A program made the position numbers and the translations under genes. A stretch of DNA of 64,000 bases from Piliocolobus tephrosceles (lineage: Eukaryota > Chordata > Mammalia > Primates > Cercopithecidae). This document shows positions 22,615 through 33,415 of the stretch, piece by piece. The stretch covers positions 149,460,095-149,524,094 of the forward strand of contig NC_045438.1 in the NCBI RefSeq assembly GCF_002776525.5. Reading direction: 5' to 3'. Each line of letters begins with the position of its first letter. Within the stretch, counting starts at the first letter, position 1. Below the pieces are notes generated by a model. It searched no databases. It was not told the DNA's origin and was given only the letters and a program-made list of their open reading frames with translations.

Positions 22615-23660
22615 CTTTGTGGCTTTATCTGCCTCTGGTCTTTGATGATGGTGATGTACTGATGGGGTTTTGGTGTGGGTGTCCTTCCTGTTTGTTAGTT
22701 TTCCTTCTAACAGTCAGGACCCTCAGCTGCAGGTCTGTTGGAGATTGCTTGAGGTCCACTCCAGACCCTGTTTGCCTGGGTGTCAGCAGCGGAGGCTGCA
22801 GAAGATAGAATATTGCTGAACAGCAAGTGTACCTGTCTGATTCTTGCTTTGGAAGCTTCCTCTCAGGGGTGTACTCCACCGTGTGAGGTGTCGGGTGTCA
22901 GTCTGCCCCTAGCAGGGGATGTCTCCCAGTTAGGCTACTCAGGGATCAGGGACCCACTTGAGCAGGCAGTCTGTCCGTTCTCAGATCTCAACCTCCATGT
23001 TGGGAGATCCACTGCTCTCTTCAAAGCTGTCAGAGTCGTTTGCGTCTGCAGAGGTTTCTGCTGCTTTTTGTTGTTGTTGTTGTTGCTTAGCTGTGCCCTG
23101 TCCCCAGAGGTGGAGTCTACAGAGACAGGCAGGCCTCTTTGAGCTGCTGTGAGCTCCACCCAGTTTGAGTTTGCCAGCATCTTTGATTACTATTTAAGCC
23201 TCAGCAATGGCAGGCGCCCCTCCCCCAGCCTAGCTGCTGTCTTGCCATTAGATTGCAGACTGTTGTGCTAGCAATGAGGGAGGCTCCATGGGCATGGGAC
23301 CCTCCCGGCCAGGTGTTGGATATAATCTCCTGGTGTGCCCGTTTGCTAAGACCCTTGGTAAAGCACAGTATAGGGGTGGGAGTTACCTGATTTTCCAGGT
23401 GTTGTGTGTCTCAGTTCCCCTGGCTAGGAAAAGGGATTCCCTTCCCCTTTGCGCTTCCCAGGTGAGGCGTTGCCTTGCTCTGCTTCAGCTCTCGCTGGTC
23501 GGGCTGCAGCAGCTGACCAGCACCGATTGTCCAGCACTCCCTAGTGAGATGTACCCAGTACCTCAGTTGAAAATGCAGAAATCACCTGTCTTCTGTGTCG
23601 CTCGCGCTGTGAGCTGGAGACTGAAGCTGTTCCTATTTGGCCATCTTGCTCCGTCCCCCC
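22615..23660 (-). promoter_or_regulatory. L1 5' UTR with internal promoter
   Basis: About 1 kb, GC-richer than its surroundings. At its outer end, minus-strand CAAGATGGCC (plus coordinates 23639-23648) is the YY1-type site known to position L1 transcription starts. A (TTG)5 run lies at 23067-23085. Several overlapping frames of up to 139 codons in this 5' UTR are incidental. Confidence 0.85.
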
Positions 23661-23716
23661 AGGCATCAATATTTTTAAAGCTCCCTGGCATGTGCTACCT
23701 GGGTTGAGAGACACTG
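23661..23716 (+). mobile_element. MER5A, right part (split by L1)
   Basis: After the second AGGCATCAAT, the MER5A resumes as TTTTTAAAGCTCCCTGGCAT and ends GTTGAGAGACACTG. Joining it mentally to 17320-17452 gives one MER5A of normal size. Confidence 0.8.
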
Positions 23717-25108
23717 CATGTGCTGTGCCAGTGATGTAATGATTATGATGTATGCTAGGCATCAAATGATTCATTATGCCACCTTATATCTCAACTCACT
23801 GCAGCTGGGACTCATATTAGACACCTCATCTTTGTTTCACATACAGAATTAACAAAACTAATTTCAGGTTCTATCATACCTTTACTAAGATGAACATTGT
23901 GTCAGTGATCAGAGAATTGCCTCTAGTGTTTCTTACATATTGGCTTTCACGGTATTTTGAGAACTAATAGTCTACTCTGAGCAAATATTAATATCATTCC
24001 ATGTGAGTAAATTTCATCCTGGAATTGACCGTGGGCAATTCATGACTTCATGAGCATTGGGGTCTCTATTCCTTTGCTGGAAATTTTGATACCACCGATA
24101 TATGTTACATTTTAGGCACATTTAACTGTGCAGCCGGTGTTGGGTTAGACTCTACCCTTCATGCTCATGACTCGTTAATATCTGCTAATTTCAGAAGATC
24201 TTTTGAATATCATAGAGAAGTGTAGGTCTATGTTACTCATCAACATTTTTCTAAAGCTCATCATGCTCCAACATTAGAGAAGTTTCAAGAAAGCTTCATC
24301 TTACTATTGACACCTTGATATGACCTGTCTTCAAAGAAGAACTGTCATGTTTGTGATCAGTATCTTTCCTCAAATAGCAATGGAAACATTGGTCTGGAAT
24401 TATTGAGTCATTTTACTTAGTGACAATTATGGTAGTCTATAGATACTAGAGATTGTTATGCATTTATTACATGATCTTTACTTAGAACCATTTTTACACG
24501 ATCTTTGTTGGCTCTCTTGTAAATCTGTTTCAGAGTAGGATCCTCAGGCAGCTGTATTTGAAATGAAGCTTTGTTAGATGAGAAATCAAATTCACAATCC
24601 TTCTGTGGTTTTGTTGCAAGAGCTCCATCTGGAAATGGACCAGCCCTTACTGCCTCAGCATATGTCCCAGGGACTACATTCTCCCAATAATTGAACACTT
24701 TGATTCCAAATACAGCACAGTTTTCTCTCTCCATGCTGTTATTCACCTATCTCTGAGCATGCAAATTTCAGGAAGCTAAAAGGAGTGTGGAAAGACATAA
24801 TGAAGAAATAAAAAAATCCTCATCATAATTAAGTGATGCTGAAATACTTTTATAGTTTGTATTCTGCCTAGGAGTTTAAAGGGTTTTTACTTAGTTCTGA
24901 CTTTGCTCACTTGTAAACCAACCGAGTTCCCCTCCATTTCCCCACAGATTGGCATTTTAGTGTTACAAACCAACCTTCGGTCATTACTCAATGGACTTCA
25001 TCAAAAGACAAGGGACCTTTTTCATTACAAAGCTCCTGGGTGTAATAAAATGGCTTACATTGTTTAAGGGAAAAGGGGGGCAAGAAACTAGTATTTTCAT
25101 TCTAGAAC

Positions 25109-25110
<2 letters not shown>
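23717..25110. other. Single-copy stretch containing an unidentified 96-codon frame
   Basis: No interspersed repeat recognised over about 1.4 kb. It holds the minus-strand frame described at 24456-24746. Confidence 0.5.
24456..24746 (-). other. Unidentified open frame, possible retro-copied exon
   Basis: A 96-codon frame on the minus strand. The first possible ATG is a few codons in, at MERENCAVFGIKVFNYW, and an in-frame stop directly precedes the frame. The composition is protein-like rather than low-complexity (FDFSSNKASFQIQLPEDPTL, IYKRANKDRVKMVLSKD) and does not overlap a recognised repeat. I do not recognise the protein. There is no poly-A downstream and no flanking duplication, so a processed pseudogene is not demonstrated. 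At under 100 codons it could be chance. Confidence 0.25.

Positions 25111-25156
<46 letters not shown>
25111..25156 (+). repeat. (AC)23 microsatellite
   Basis: 46 uninterrupted bases of AC. Likely polymorphic. A 125-codon frame passing through it (24991-25368) is an artefact of the repeat. Confidence 0.97.
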
Positions 25157-25158
<2 letters not shown>

Positions 25159-25714
25159 GTATATCTGCAATCCAGATGGCTATGGTGCCCTGGATGGGGA
25201 AGAAATAATCCACTTACTGCTTCTTTTGCTTTTTATATGGACTACCACGAATGGCCAATCCTGACCCTCAGGGACTGCTCTTTAAGTGTTCTTACAATTG
25301 AAACAGAATTGGAAGTGTTAGTTTCTGGACCATGTCCACGTCACCACAGGTGGAAACACAATGGTTAAACTAGGATGGACAGAAACTAAGGAGTCAATCA
25401 ACTTTAACCTGGATTGGCATCCAATATGGAGGATTTCCATAATAATAACAGGACATAGTTCTCTTTAGGCTTCCCTTTATCCTTATCTCTGATATATTAG
25501 ATTCTTACATATTCTCTGTTTTTAACTGAAACAGCCTGCTGCTAAAGCCTTCAGACTACTCTAATTCTGGAAGCCTAATTTCAGACTACTCTGCCTCCTC
25601 ACAGAGGGAATGAAAGTCAGGGAGAGATTCTAAAGCCATAATCCTGAAAAGACAGTTCTGGTTGCAGATCTAGGGCTTTCATTTAAAAGAATGACTCAAA
25701 AGGCCATTTCTAGG
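25157..25714. other. Single-copy sequence, nothing recognised
   Basis: No named repeat. A near-repeat of TCAGACTACTCT occurs at about 25550 and 25581. Confidence 0.5.
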
Positions 25715-25900
25715 CTCATGAATCTCAAAGTCAATGTCGATGAGTATTATCTCAGACACTTATAAGAAATGCATACTTTCAAGCCCCTTTTTTTCTGATT
25801 TGGAAGTTCTGAGTTCAGGTTTGGGGCCAGGGGATCTGATATTTCACCGCATATGATCCTGATGTAGTTGTTGTGTGGAATACACAATAAGAGTCACTAA
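25715..25900 (-). mobile_element. MER5A relic
   Basis: Antisense MER5A order: GAAATGCATACTTTCAAGCC, GGGGCCAGGGGATCTGATAT, 'gatcctgatgtagttg', then 'gagtcactaa' at the end. Diverged. Confidence 0.6.
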
Positions 25901-26109
25901 ACTAAACTACAAGAGACTTGGGAATACAGAAATAGGAAGTTTCTTAGATTTTTCTTGAGATGTGGATTTTAAGGTATATTTGTTATATTTTCTCTTAGTT
26001 TATTTTAAATACCAGGTAACCCTGAGACACTCTGAAACCTGAAAGTCATATAAAATTATGTCTAATTTAGTGTGCCTGAGTACATGAATTGGTTCAGACT
26101 AGCTAATGA

Positions 26110-26138
26110 GGACACATTCATTCATTTGGCAAATAAAC
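26110..26138 (+). repeat. Ancient LINE-like relic, left piece
   Basis: CACATTCATTCATTTGGCAA fits the antisense L2-type 'attcattcaacaaatattt' motif. It is split by AluJ and continues at 26460-26610. Confidence 0.4.
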
Positions 26139-26459
26139 TTTTTTTTTTTTTTTTTTTTTTTTTTGAGATAGTCTCGCTCTGTTACCCAGGCTAGAGTGCA
26201 GTGGCATGAACACAGCTCACTGCAGCCTTGACCCCCTGGGCTCAAGCAATCCTCCTGCCTCAGACTCCCAAGTAGTTGGGACCAGAGGCATATGCCATCA
26301 CACCCAGCTAATTTTTTTTTTCTTAATTTTTTTATTTTCGTGGAGAGAGGGTCTTGCTGTGTTGCCCAGGCTAGTCTTGAACTCCTGGGCTCAAGCAATC
26401 CTCCTGCCTTGGCCTCCCAAAGTGTTGGGATTACAGGCATGAGCCACTGTGCCTGGCCT
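26139..26459 (-). mobile_element. AluJ
   Basis: Reverse-strand dimeric Alu: poly-T head of about 26 bases at 26139, GAGATAGTCTCGCTCTGTTA, a middle T-rich linker near 26310, and the end GAGCCACTGTGCCTGGCC at 26459. Variants such as CTGGGCTCAAGCAATCCTCC and GTCTTGCTGTGTTGCCCAGG fit the old AluJ class. Confidence 0.93.
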
Positions 26460-26610
26460 AGTTGAACTCTTGCTCAGCTAAGGATTGTGCAAGGTACTGG
26501 TGGCACAAAGGCAAATGAAATGCAGTTCTTGCCCCTTGAGGAGTTCATTTTAGTGGAAGAAACAGTGATATAAATTAATTAAATACAGTGATATGAAAAG
26601 TGTTATCGGT
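26460..26610 (+). repeat. Ancient LINE-like relic, right piece
   Basis: 'gtgcaaggtactggtggcacaaagg' then TTCTTGCCCCTTGAGGAGTT and CATTTTAGTGGAAGAAACAG correspond to the old 'caggcactggggatac ... catggagcttacattctagtgg' repeat. Confidence 0.5.
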
Positions 26611-27059
26611 GCATGTATGACAACATAATTTACTCTGCAAGGGAAGATTTAACAGAGACCATTGGAGCTGAGCTTTGTTTTCAACTATTGCTAGGAAATT
26701 GCAAGACACAGAAGAGAAGAAAAAATTTGAGAAATAGGAAAAAAATGTCATGCAAAGGCAAGGAAGTAAGAAATAGCCTTTTGTATTCTAGACACGCTAC
26801 AAAGTTCAAAAGTTTAGAAAGATGCACTAGTGATGGGGAACAGCAGGAAATAAGGTGGGCAGGAGAGATCCTTGAGACTATGCTACACAAAATGCTATGT
26901 ATGCTTTTTGTGTATGACAAAATGAGGACCATTATGAGAGAAAATAGACACCTAAATGAATGAAGGAATGCACTACACTCATAGATGGAAAGACTCCAAT
27001 TTTAAACATAAACATTTTTAATTGAAGCATAAATATAAAACAATCAGAATTAATATTCG
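26611..27059. other. Single-copy sequence, nothing recognised
   Basis: Holds a 116-codon plus frame (26613-26963) and an opposing 83-codon frame. Both are without recognisable domains and AT-rich. I treat them as chance. Confidence 0.45.
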
Positions 27060-27145
27060 ATTAATATTTGATTAGTTTTGTAAAAGTTGGTAAACCTATC
27101 CTAAAATTTGTGTACAAATTATAAGGTCAAAAAATAGCCAAGATA

Positions 27146-27465
27146 GGCCAGGCATGGTGGTTCATGCCTGTAATCCCAGCACTTTGTGAGGCCAAGACGG
27201 GTGGATCACCTGAGGCCAGGAGTTCATGACCAGCCTGACCAACATGGTGAAACCCCATCTCTACTAAAAACACAAAAAATTAGCTGGGTGTGGTGGCAGG
27301 CACCTGTAATCCCAGCTACTTGTGAGACTGAGGCAGGAGAATCGTTTGATCCCGGGAGCCGGAGGTTGCAACGAGCCAAGATCAGGCCATTGCAGTCCAG
27401 CCTGGGCAACAGAGCAAAACTCCGTCTCAGGAAAAAAAAAAAAAAAAAAAAAAAGAAAGAAATAA
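27146..27465 (+). mobile_element. AluS nested in L1M
   Basis: Complete dimeric Alu from GGCCAGGCATGGTGG to an A tail. The flanking 15-bp duplication has one mismatch: AAAATAGCCAAGATA at 27131-27145 and AAAATAGTCAAGATA at 27466-27480. The variants fit AluS. Confidence 0.95.
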
Positions 27466-27828
27466 AAAATAGTCAAGATAATTTTGAAGAAACAGAACAA
27501 AGTTAGAGGTCTTACTCTGAAATCTTGTGACTCACTATAAAGCTATAATGATTCGGGCAGCATGGTATTATTATAACGGTAACTAAATAGATCAATGGAA
27601 TAAATATTAATAGAATAAAGGATATCAATAAAGAAATGCACTCAAATATGCAATAATCAGTTTATAAAGAGATACCACTATACTACAGCGAAAAAAAGAT
27701 AGCCTTTTCAATAAACAGCATTAGGCTTATTGAATATCTATATGGAAAAAACATAAATTTTATCCATACCTCACACCGTGCACAAAAAGTAATTCCAGAT
27801 GGTCCACAGATCAAAAAGTTAAAGGTAA

Positions 27829-28112
27829 TTTTCTTTTTGAGACAGAATTTTGCTCTGTCACCCAGGCTGGAGTGTAGTGGTACGATCTGGGCTCACTGCA
27901 GCCTCAGCCCCCCGGGCTCAGGCAATTCTCCCACTTCTGCCTCCTGGGACTGTCGGCACGCACCATCACACCCAGTTAATTTTTTGTATTTTTTGCAGAG
28001 ATGGGGTTTTGCCATTTGCCAAGGGTGGTCTTAAACTCCTGGGCTCAAGTGATCTGGTCGCCTCGGACTCCCAAAGTGCTGGAACTACAGGAGTGAGCCA
28101 TAGCATCCAGCC
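27829..28112 (-). mobile_element. AluJ nested in L1M
   Basis: Reverse-strand Alu beginning TTTTCTTTTTGAGACAG and ending with CATAGCATCCAGCC. The perfect 12-bp duplication AGTTAAAGGTAA flanks it (27817-27828, 28113-28124). The many changes, and words such as CTCCTGGGCTCAAGTGATCT, fit AluJ. Confidence 0.93.
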
Positions 28113-29200
28113 AGTTAAAGGTAAATTAATAACCATTCTAGAAAATAGCATCTATGCAGAGATTTTTTTTTAAAGAAAAACTAACCAAAATGAAAAGCCT
28201 TGAAAAATTGGATCATATGAACATGAAAAGCCTATGTTTATCAAAACACTCATAAGAGTAATAAGGCAGGGTACAGAGTAAAAAATTCTTGCCATGCATA
28301 TGTCGAGAATGGAATCATGTGCGAAATATGTAAAGAACTTCTACCAAAAAATCAAGTCAAAGCAACCAACCAACTTTTAAAAAATGTTCAAAATGTTTGA
28401 AAGGGCATTTCATCAAAAAAGATATTCAAATCATCAATAAACATATAAAAATAGAGCCAATCTCATTAGTCAGCACGGAGTATAATTTAAATCCAACGAA
28501 TAAAACTATATGCTCACTAAATGCTAAAATTGAACACACTAACAACACAAACTGCTACCAAGATTTGAATTAAGGGACACTCCTATATACTGTTACAAGA
28601 AAATGCTATAACCACTTAGGAAAAGCATTTAGCAGTATTTATAAATATGAACATTTCTACAACCCAACATTTGCCTTCCTAGGGACATAGCTAATAAAAC
28701 TGCATATATATTTAACCCAAAGATGAGTAAAATATGTTCACAATGCACTCTTTACAATAGCCTAAAACTGAAAAATTCAAATGTCTATCAATGGCAGACT
28801 GGATAAATTAACTGTAGTATATCCACACAATGGGAATCGTACATAACAACAAGAATGAACAAAGTACTGCTATATATAACATAAACATCAACTTTATAGT
28901 AGAGCAAAAGAAAACAGACACAAGTAAATCGTAGCATTATTCCATTTATGTAAAGTTCAAAAACTGAAAAAGCTAATTGATAACAATACAAGTCCTACTT
29001 GTACTTGTATACTTTTTCTACTTCTGGGAAGAGAAAAAGCAAGAGGTTTTGGGGAATGCTAGTGTTCTTTTTTATGTGTGGTGGTTACACATAAAAAGTT
29101 ACAAGTGTGTTCATTTCTTTGAAAATTCACTAAACTCTACACTTATGATTTGTGCAGACTTCTGTCAGTTATAATTTAATAAAATTCACATTAAACATTT

Positions 29201-29369
29201 TTTGCAGTAATTTAATTAGAATGGAGGAAGCATGTCATTTTCTCAGATGGGACATGGCTTTTTCTAGCATTATGTTGAAAGGAAACTTTTTTCTTGCTGT
29301 ATTTTGTTTTCTCTTGGACATGTTTTAAAAAACAAATCTTGAAGTGATTTGCCTTAAAAAAGAGACAGA
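29201..29369. other. Single-copy spacer
   Basis: Nothing recognised. Confidence 0.5.
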
Positions 29370-29870
29370 TTATCACACAAGTGCAGAAAATAGATGATGA
29401 GAGCCTAAATTGTGTGGAGAGAGGGACATGAGGCAGATTAGAAGCAATGTTTCAGAGATAGAAATCACAGGATTTGAAGTTCAATTATCTGTAGGATGAT
29501 GGAAGAGGAAGATAAAAGTCACCCTAAAGTTTCTAGCTTGATAGATTTGAATGATTATGCAGTTGGATCTAATGAGTCTTTTTTTAAAAAATGTTGGACA
29601 TGTTTGTGGTATTAGAGAGTTATCTGGACATATTTTTATGCAAATTGAAAATATAGGTCTGGAACTTAGTGAAAAGAACAAGAGTAGAAATATAAATCTG
29701 GGTCTCTTCAAATGTGTTTTATGTCTTGAATGTACATTTTATGGCTAAAGCCTTGAAAATAGATGCAATATCCACTTCATTATCCTGGGGAAATGTGTAG
29801 TATAAAGAAAGAGGAGAATAACTGACAGAGGTGGAAAGTGAAGTGAAGAAGGAGATTTCAAGCAAGGAGC
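29370..29870 (+). repeat. Possible ancient interspersed repeat, class unknown
   Basis: The order 'gtttctagcttgatagatttg', ATTATGCAGTTGGATCTAAT, 'ttggacatgtttgtggtatt', AGAGTTATCTGGACATATTT, 'ctggaacttagtgaaaagaac', 'agaaatataaatctgggtc' resembles an old mammalian repeat reading 'ttggacatgttaagtttgag ... gtcaagtaggcagttggat'. I cannot name it with confidence. Confidence 0.4.
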
Positions 29871-30477
29871 CCATTTGCAATCCATCTTAACTACTTATAT
29901 TTTAAGTATTCCCAACATGTCTCAATACTCAGTTGACCTAGGTAATTATTACACTTTCTTGTTGTCCTCTGGTATTTATTTTCTAAATATAAAAATTATT
30001 AAAAGCATTACAAATAGTACCTGGTGTTCCACAAAACTTAATTTATCACTAACTTCTGAACTGTAGTGTTACCAGAGAACAGTATTGTATTAAATCTGTT
30101 ATAATTATAGTTATTTCAGGAATATTTTACAACTTAAGTTAAACTGATGTTAACTTATCATATATACAGCCTCACAAGGGAATTTCAGAGGACTGAATCA
30201 GGTATTTGTAATAATTTCCTGAAAATGGATATTTTTTAGAAGAACCACATTTTAAACCAGCATTGATCATGAAATATTTCCAGGTTTGAATAAGATGACC
30301 AACACATAATTATAAAACTATCTTAGTTGCTAAAAATATCATAGTTATTTTTAATTCTAGTGATCCATTTCAATTTACTGGCAATCACAACACATCCTCT
30401 GAATCCACACTAATAATTCCTAGAGTGAGAGAAACACATTGTACTCCCTTTTGGTAAATCTATTGTTGTGACTGACT
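29871..30477. other. Single-copy sequence, nothing recognised
   Basis: AT-rich, short frames only. Confidence 0.5.
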
Positions 30478-30516
30478 ATTGTTATGTAGCCAATCACCCC
30501 CAAAACTTAGTAGCTT
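30478..30516 (-). repeat. Old LTR-like repeat, left piece
   Basis: TGTTATGTAGCCAATCACCC then CCAAAACTTAGTAGCTTAAA is the familiar end of an old repeat ('aacttagtggcttaaaacaa'). The remainder lies right of the L1 at 31170-31470. Class uncertain, with LTR or hAT both possible. Confidence 0.4.
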
Positions 30517-30527
30517 AAAACAGTACT

Positions 30528-31157
30528 GTAAACTAGTTCAACCATTGTGGAAAACAGTATGGCGATTCCTCAAGGATCTGGAACTAGAAATACCATTCAA
30601 CCCAGCCATCCCATTAGTGGGTATATACCCAAAGGATTATAAATCATACTGCTATAAAGACACATGCACACGTATGTTTATTGCGGCACTATTTGCAATA
30701 GCAAAGACTTGGAACCAACCCAAATGTCCATCAGTGACAGACTCAATTAAGAAAATGTGGCACATATACACCATGGAATACTATGCAGCCATAAAAAAGG
30801 ATGAGATCATGTCCTTTGCAGGGACATGGATGCAGCTGGAAACCATCATTCTCAGCAAACTATCACAAGAACAGAAAACCAAATACCATATGTTCTCACT
30901 CATAGGTGGGAATTGAACAATGAGATCACTTGGACACAGGATCACTTGGTCACTTGGATCACTTGGATCACATCACATACCGGGCCCTATTGTAGGGAAT
31001 GGGGAGGGAGGAGGGATAGCATTAGGAGATATACCTAATGTAAATGATGAGTTAATGGGTGCAGCACACCAACATGGCTCGTGTATACATATGTAACAAA
31101 CCTGTACGTTGTGCACATGTACCCTAGAACTTAAAGTATAATAAAAATTTTTTAAAA
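30528..31157 (+). mobile_element. 5'-truncated L1PA-type L1
   Basis: Starts within ORF2 at 'ctagttcaaccattgtggaaaac' and reads to the ORF2 end (IFSLIGGN-like, TGA near 30916), then the 3' UTR with a G-rich tract at about 30998-31015, ending ACTTAAAGTATAATAAAAA. The final 145 codons (30479-30916) are open: a fragment of the C-terminal domain, not a functional gene. An AAACAGT(A/C)CT duplication flanks it (30518-30527, 31160-31169). Confidence 0.93.
30926..30972 (+). repeat. Local 9-bp-unit expansion in the L1 3' UTR
   Basis: The unit TCACTTGGA recurs about four times where the usual L1 text has a single 'acacatggacacagg' segment. Internal to the L1 fragment. Confidence 0.85.
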
Positions 31158-31169
31158 GAAACAGTCCTT

Positions 31170-31470
31170 ATTTGATTATATGACACAGTCTAAGGGTTAG
31201 GAATGCTGGCAGTGCCCAGCAGGGCAACTCTTCTGCTCCCTGTGGCATTAACTGAGGCACATTAGTGGAATTCAGCTAGTGGTTGGACTACATAGAGGGC
31301 TGAAGAAGATGTCACTCACATGTTTGGCATCTTGGCAGGGGTGGCTCGAGGTACGGGCTCAATGTGACCAGCAACTGAAGCAGCTGCAAGTGACCCTTCT
31401 CTCCATCATGGTGGTCTTAGAGTAATCAGACTTCTTACACGGTGTTTCAGGGTTCCTGGAGACAGCATTC
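31170..31470 (-). repeat. Old LTR-like repeat, right piece
   Basis: AAGGGTTAGGAATGCTGGCA, 'gggcaactcttctgctccctgtggcattaact', 'gatgtcactcacatgtttggcatcttggc' follow the old repeat started at 30478. Confidence 0.4.
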
Positions 31471-32119
31471 TTAGAGAAAAGAAGGGAACATTGCTAATTT
31501 CTTAAGACCTGAGCCTGAGCCAGTACAGCATTGTTTTGGCAATTATCATTTTGTTAAACAGTCACAGAAACCATTCAGATTCAAGAAGGGTATAGATCCT
31601 AACTCTTGATGGGAGGAATATCAAATAATTTGAAGTTTTCTTTAATTCACTACACAAATGTAGTAATAATTCATTTATGATACTATTTACTAAATGTTTT
31701 GTGTATACCAACATAGATTTTAAAAATAAAAGCAAACCTAAAATTAGTCCAGTTTAATAAAGTACATTAATTAGTCTCTTTTTAAAAAGACAGATGATGT
31801 ATACAGATCTGAACCTGGTAATATCTGGAATGAAAATTTCAGAATAAAAATGAAATTGAGAATTCTGAATATTTATAGATGGTATTAAATAAGAGATATG
31901 GTGAAAGCAGAGAAAGACTGAAAATTAACTCAATTATTTTTGATGCCTTGATTTACTGGAAATAAATTTAGACTCTTCCACTTAGAGAATAAATATGATC
32001 CTTGATTCTTTTCTCTAGTAACCATTGAAAGTAATACATATTAAAATTTTTCTACATGGTTACATTTCCATGTATTTGGTTTTAATGCATAAATGTCAGG
32101 AAAAAGAAACTTACTACAA
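31471..32119. other. Single-copy sequence, nothing recognised
   Basis: AT-rich, no gene or named repeat. Confidence 0.5.
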
Positions 32120-32260
32120 CTGTGTTCCTCTTGTATGCTAGGCTTTATGTTAAGTGCACTATTTATATAACTAATTTAATCCTCAAACTAATCTTTGAGT
32201 TAGACATTGTAACCCTCATTTTATGGATGAGGAGACTGAGGTTCAAATAAGTTATATATA
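32120..32260 (-). repeat. MIR SINE
   Basis: 'gctaggctttatgttaagtgcac', TTTAATCCTCAAACTAATCT and TTTTATGGATGAGGAGACTG then AGGTTCAAATAAGTT follow antisense MIR. Confidence 0.8.
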
Positions 32261-32470
32261 AATACACACATACAACTACATACATGCTCTGATATTATAT
32301 ATAAAGTATATTGCATTATGTGTATATATATAATGCATGTTCATAATAGGTATATATGTGTGTTTATAATACATAATATGCATGCACATACTATATGTAT
32401 ATTTATCATTAGTCACATAATATATATAGTATATATTATAATGTTATATATGTTCATATGTATTTTGGGG
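32261..32470. repeat. AT-rich TATA/CATA palindromic tract
   Basis: About 200 bases of TATA, TGTATA and CATA words. It includes the inverted repeat GCATTAT / ATAATGC at about 32312-32335, which could form a short hairpin. Confidence 0.75.
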
Positions 32471-33415
32471 TGGAGGTACATTTTTCAGACCATGAGCCCT
32501 CTTTCTGTTTCTTAGGCTAGGAATTAAGTACCATGGCAGTCTGTGGGATGTAGCATCCTGCTTCATATAGGGCAGGATGCAAAGATAGCTTTTAAATTAT
32601 GACATGTTCTTATGTACACTGCAGGTAAGCTTTCTGAATATATCTCTTCTTTAAGCATAAACAAAATTGAATGCATATTAATTATTATCAGCAGTCTTCA
32701 CTGTAGATATGACAGATAGAATATTTTCAAACTGGGGTTTCAAAACAAAATCTGTACCACACCATAGCTTGAGTTCCAATAAGCACTGTTTTTCTCCAGG
32801 CGATCAACCACACTGAGCTGGCAGCTAAGAAAAGTGGAGATCACCATGACGTGACTGGGCACGGCAGGACTAGTGCTGGCGGGATGCACAGGTCTGGTTT
32901 TCAATCATCTTAATAGCACCCTACTGAGCCAGAGCACAAAGAATCTGATTGGTATTTGTCTGACGCTGATTAGAGATATTTGTGCAAGACCTTCATTTGC
33001 ATTAATCTTTAGAAGTGACCTGACTAAAAGGAGAGGTTGGGGATTCTGGATTCAGACATGCTTCTATATGTTGGGAAAGAATGTCATGGAAAATAAAAAA
33101 GAGATAGGTTCACTTCTCCCCTTACTATAGAAATGCTCCAAAGACTGTAGAAATTTACAGATAAGAATGAAATTTTGCTTCATTACTTACTTCAATTGGA
33201 TAGAAGCCAAGTTGAGACTAAGAAATACAAACTATTTCTCTGTACAGAGAGCAGTCTTCTGAGAACATCCACAGAAGAAAGGATGGGCCTGGATCTTAGT
33301 CACTAAATTGTGAACTCTTAACTAACTGAAACAATCTAAATTCATTTTACATGACACACAAGTCATAGTTTGGGTTCCCTCCAGAAGCATATACTTACAC
33401 AAGGATTCAGATCTA
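32471..33415. other. Single-copy sequence, nothing recognised
   Basis: An 85-codon frame at 32873-33130 shows no recognisable domain. Confidence 0.5.

Larger units (their letters stand above)
17453..23660 (-). mobile_element. Full-length L1PA-type LINE-1 retrotransposon
   Basis: About 6.2 kb on the minus strand with every expected part: A-rich tail (17453-17505), 3' UTR with a G-rich tract (plus-strand CCCTCCCCCCTCCCC near 17650), ORF2 (17722-21533), spacer, ORF1 (21618-22614) and a roughly 1-kb 5' UTR ending GGACGGAGCAAGATGGCC on the minus strand. The direct repeat AGGCATCAAT flanks it (17443-17452, 23661-23670). It is inserted in a MER5A. Both ORFs carry frameshifts or stops, so this copy is dead. 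Subfamily is inferred, not computed. Confidence 0.95.
27060..29200 (+). mobile_element. L1M ORF2 3' region and 3' UTR, carrying two Alus
   Basis: Sense L1 text runs through both Alus: GAAACAGAACAAAGTTAGAG (27488), 'ctataaagctataatgattcg' (27535), 'gaaaaacataaattttatcc' (27745), 'aaagggcatttcatcaaaaaag' (28400), 'ctgctaccaagatttg' (28550), 'tgtctatcaatggcagactgg' (28782). It ends with 'ctctacacttatgatttgtgcagact' and AATAAAATTCACATTAAAC near 29198. No open frame survives. Confidence 0.85.

Noticed and set aside
23288..23707. 139-codon plus frame
   Set aside because: It lies antisense in the L1 5' UTR and crosses the element boundary. It is an artefact of a GC-rich non-coding region.
24991..25368. 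125-codon plus frame
   Set aside because: Reads through the (AC)23 microsatellite. The flanks have no recognisable protein.
26613..26963. 116-codon plus frame
   Set aside because: AT-rich, Arg/Lys-rich text without a domain, and an opposing frame is open over the same bases.
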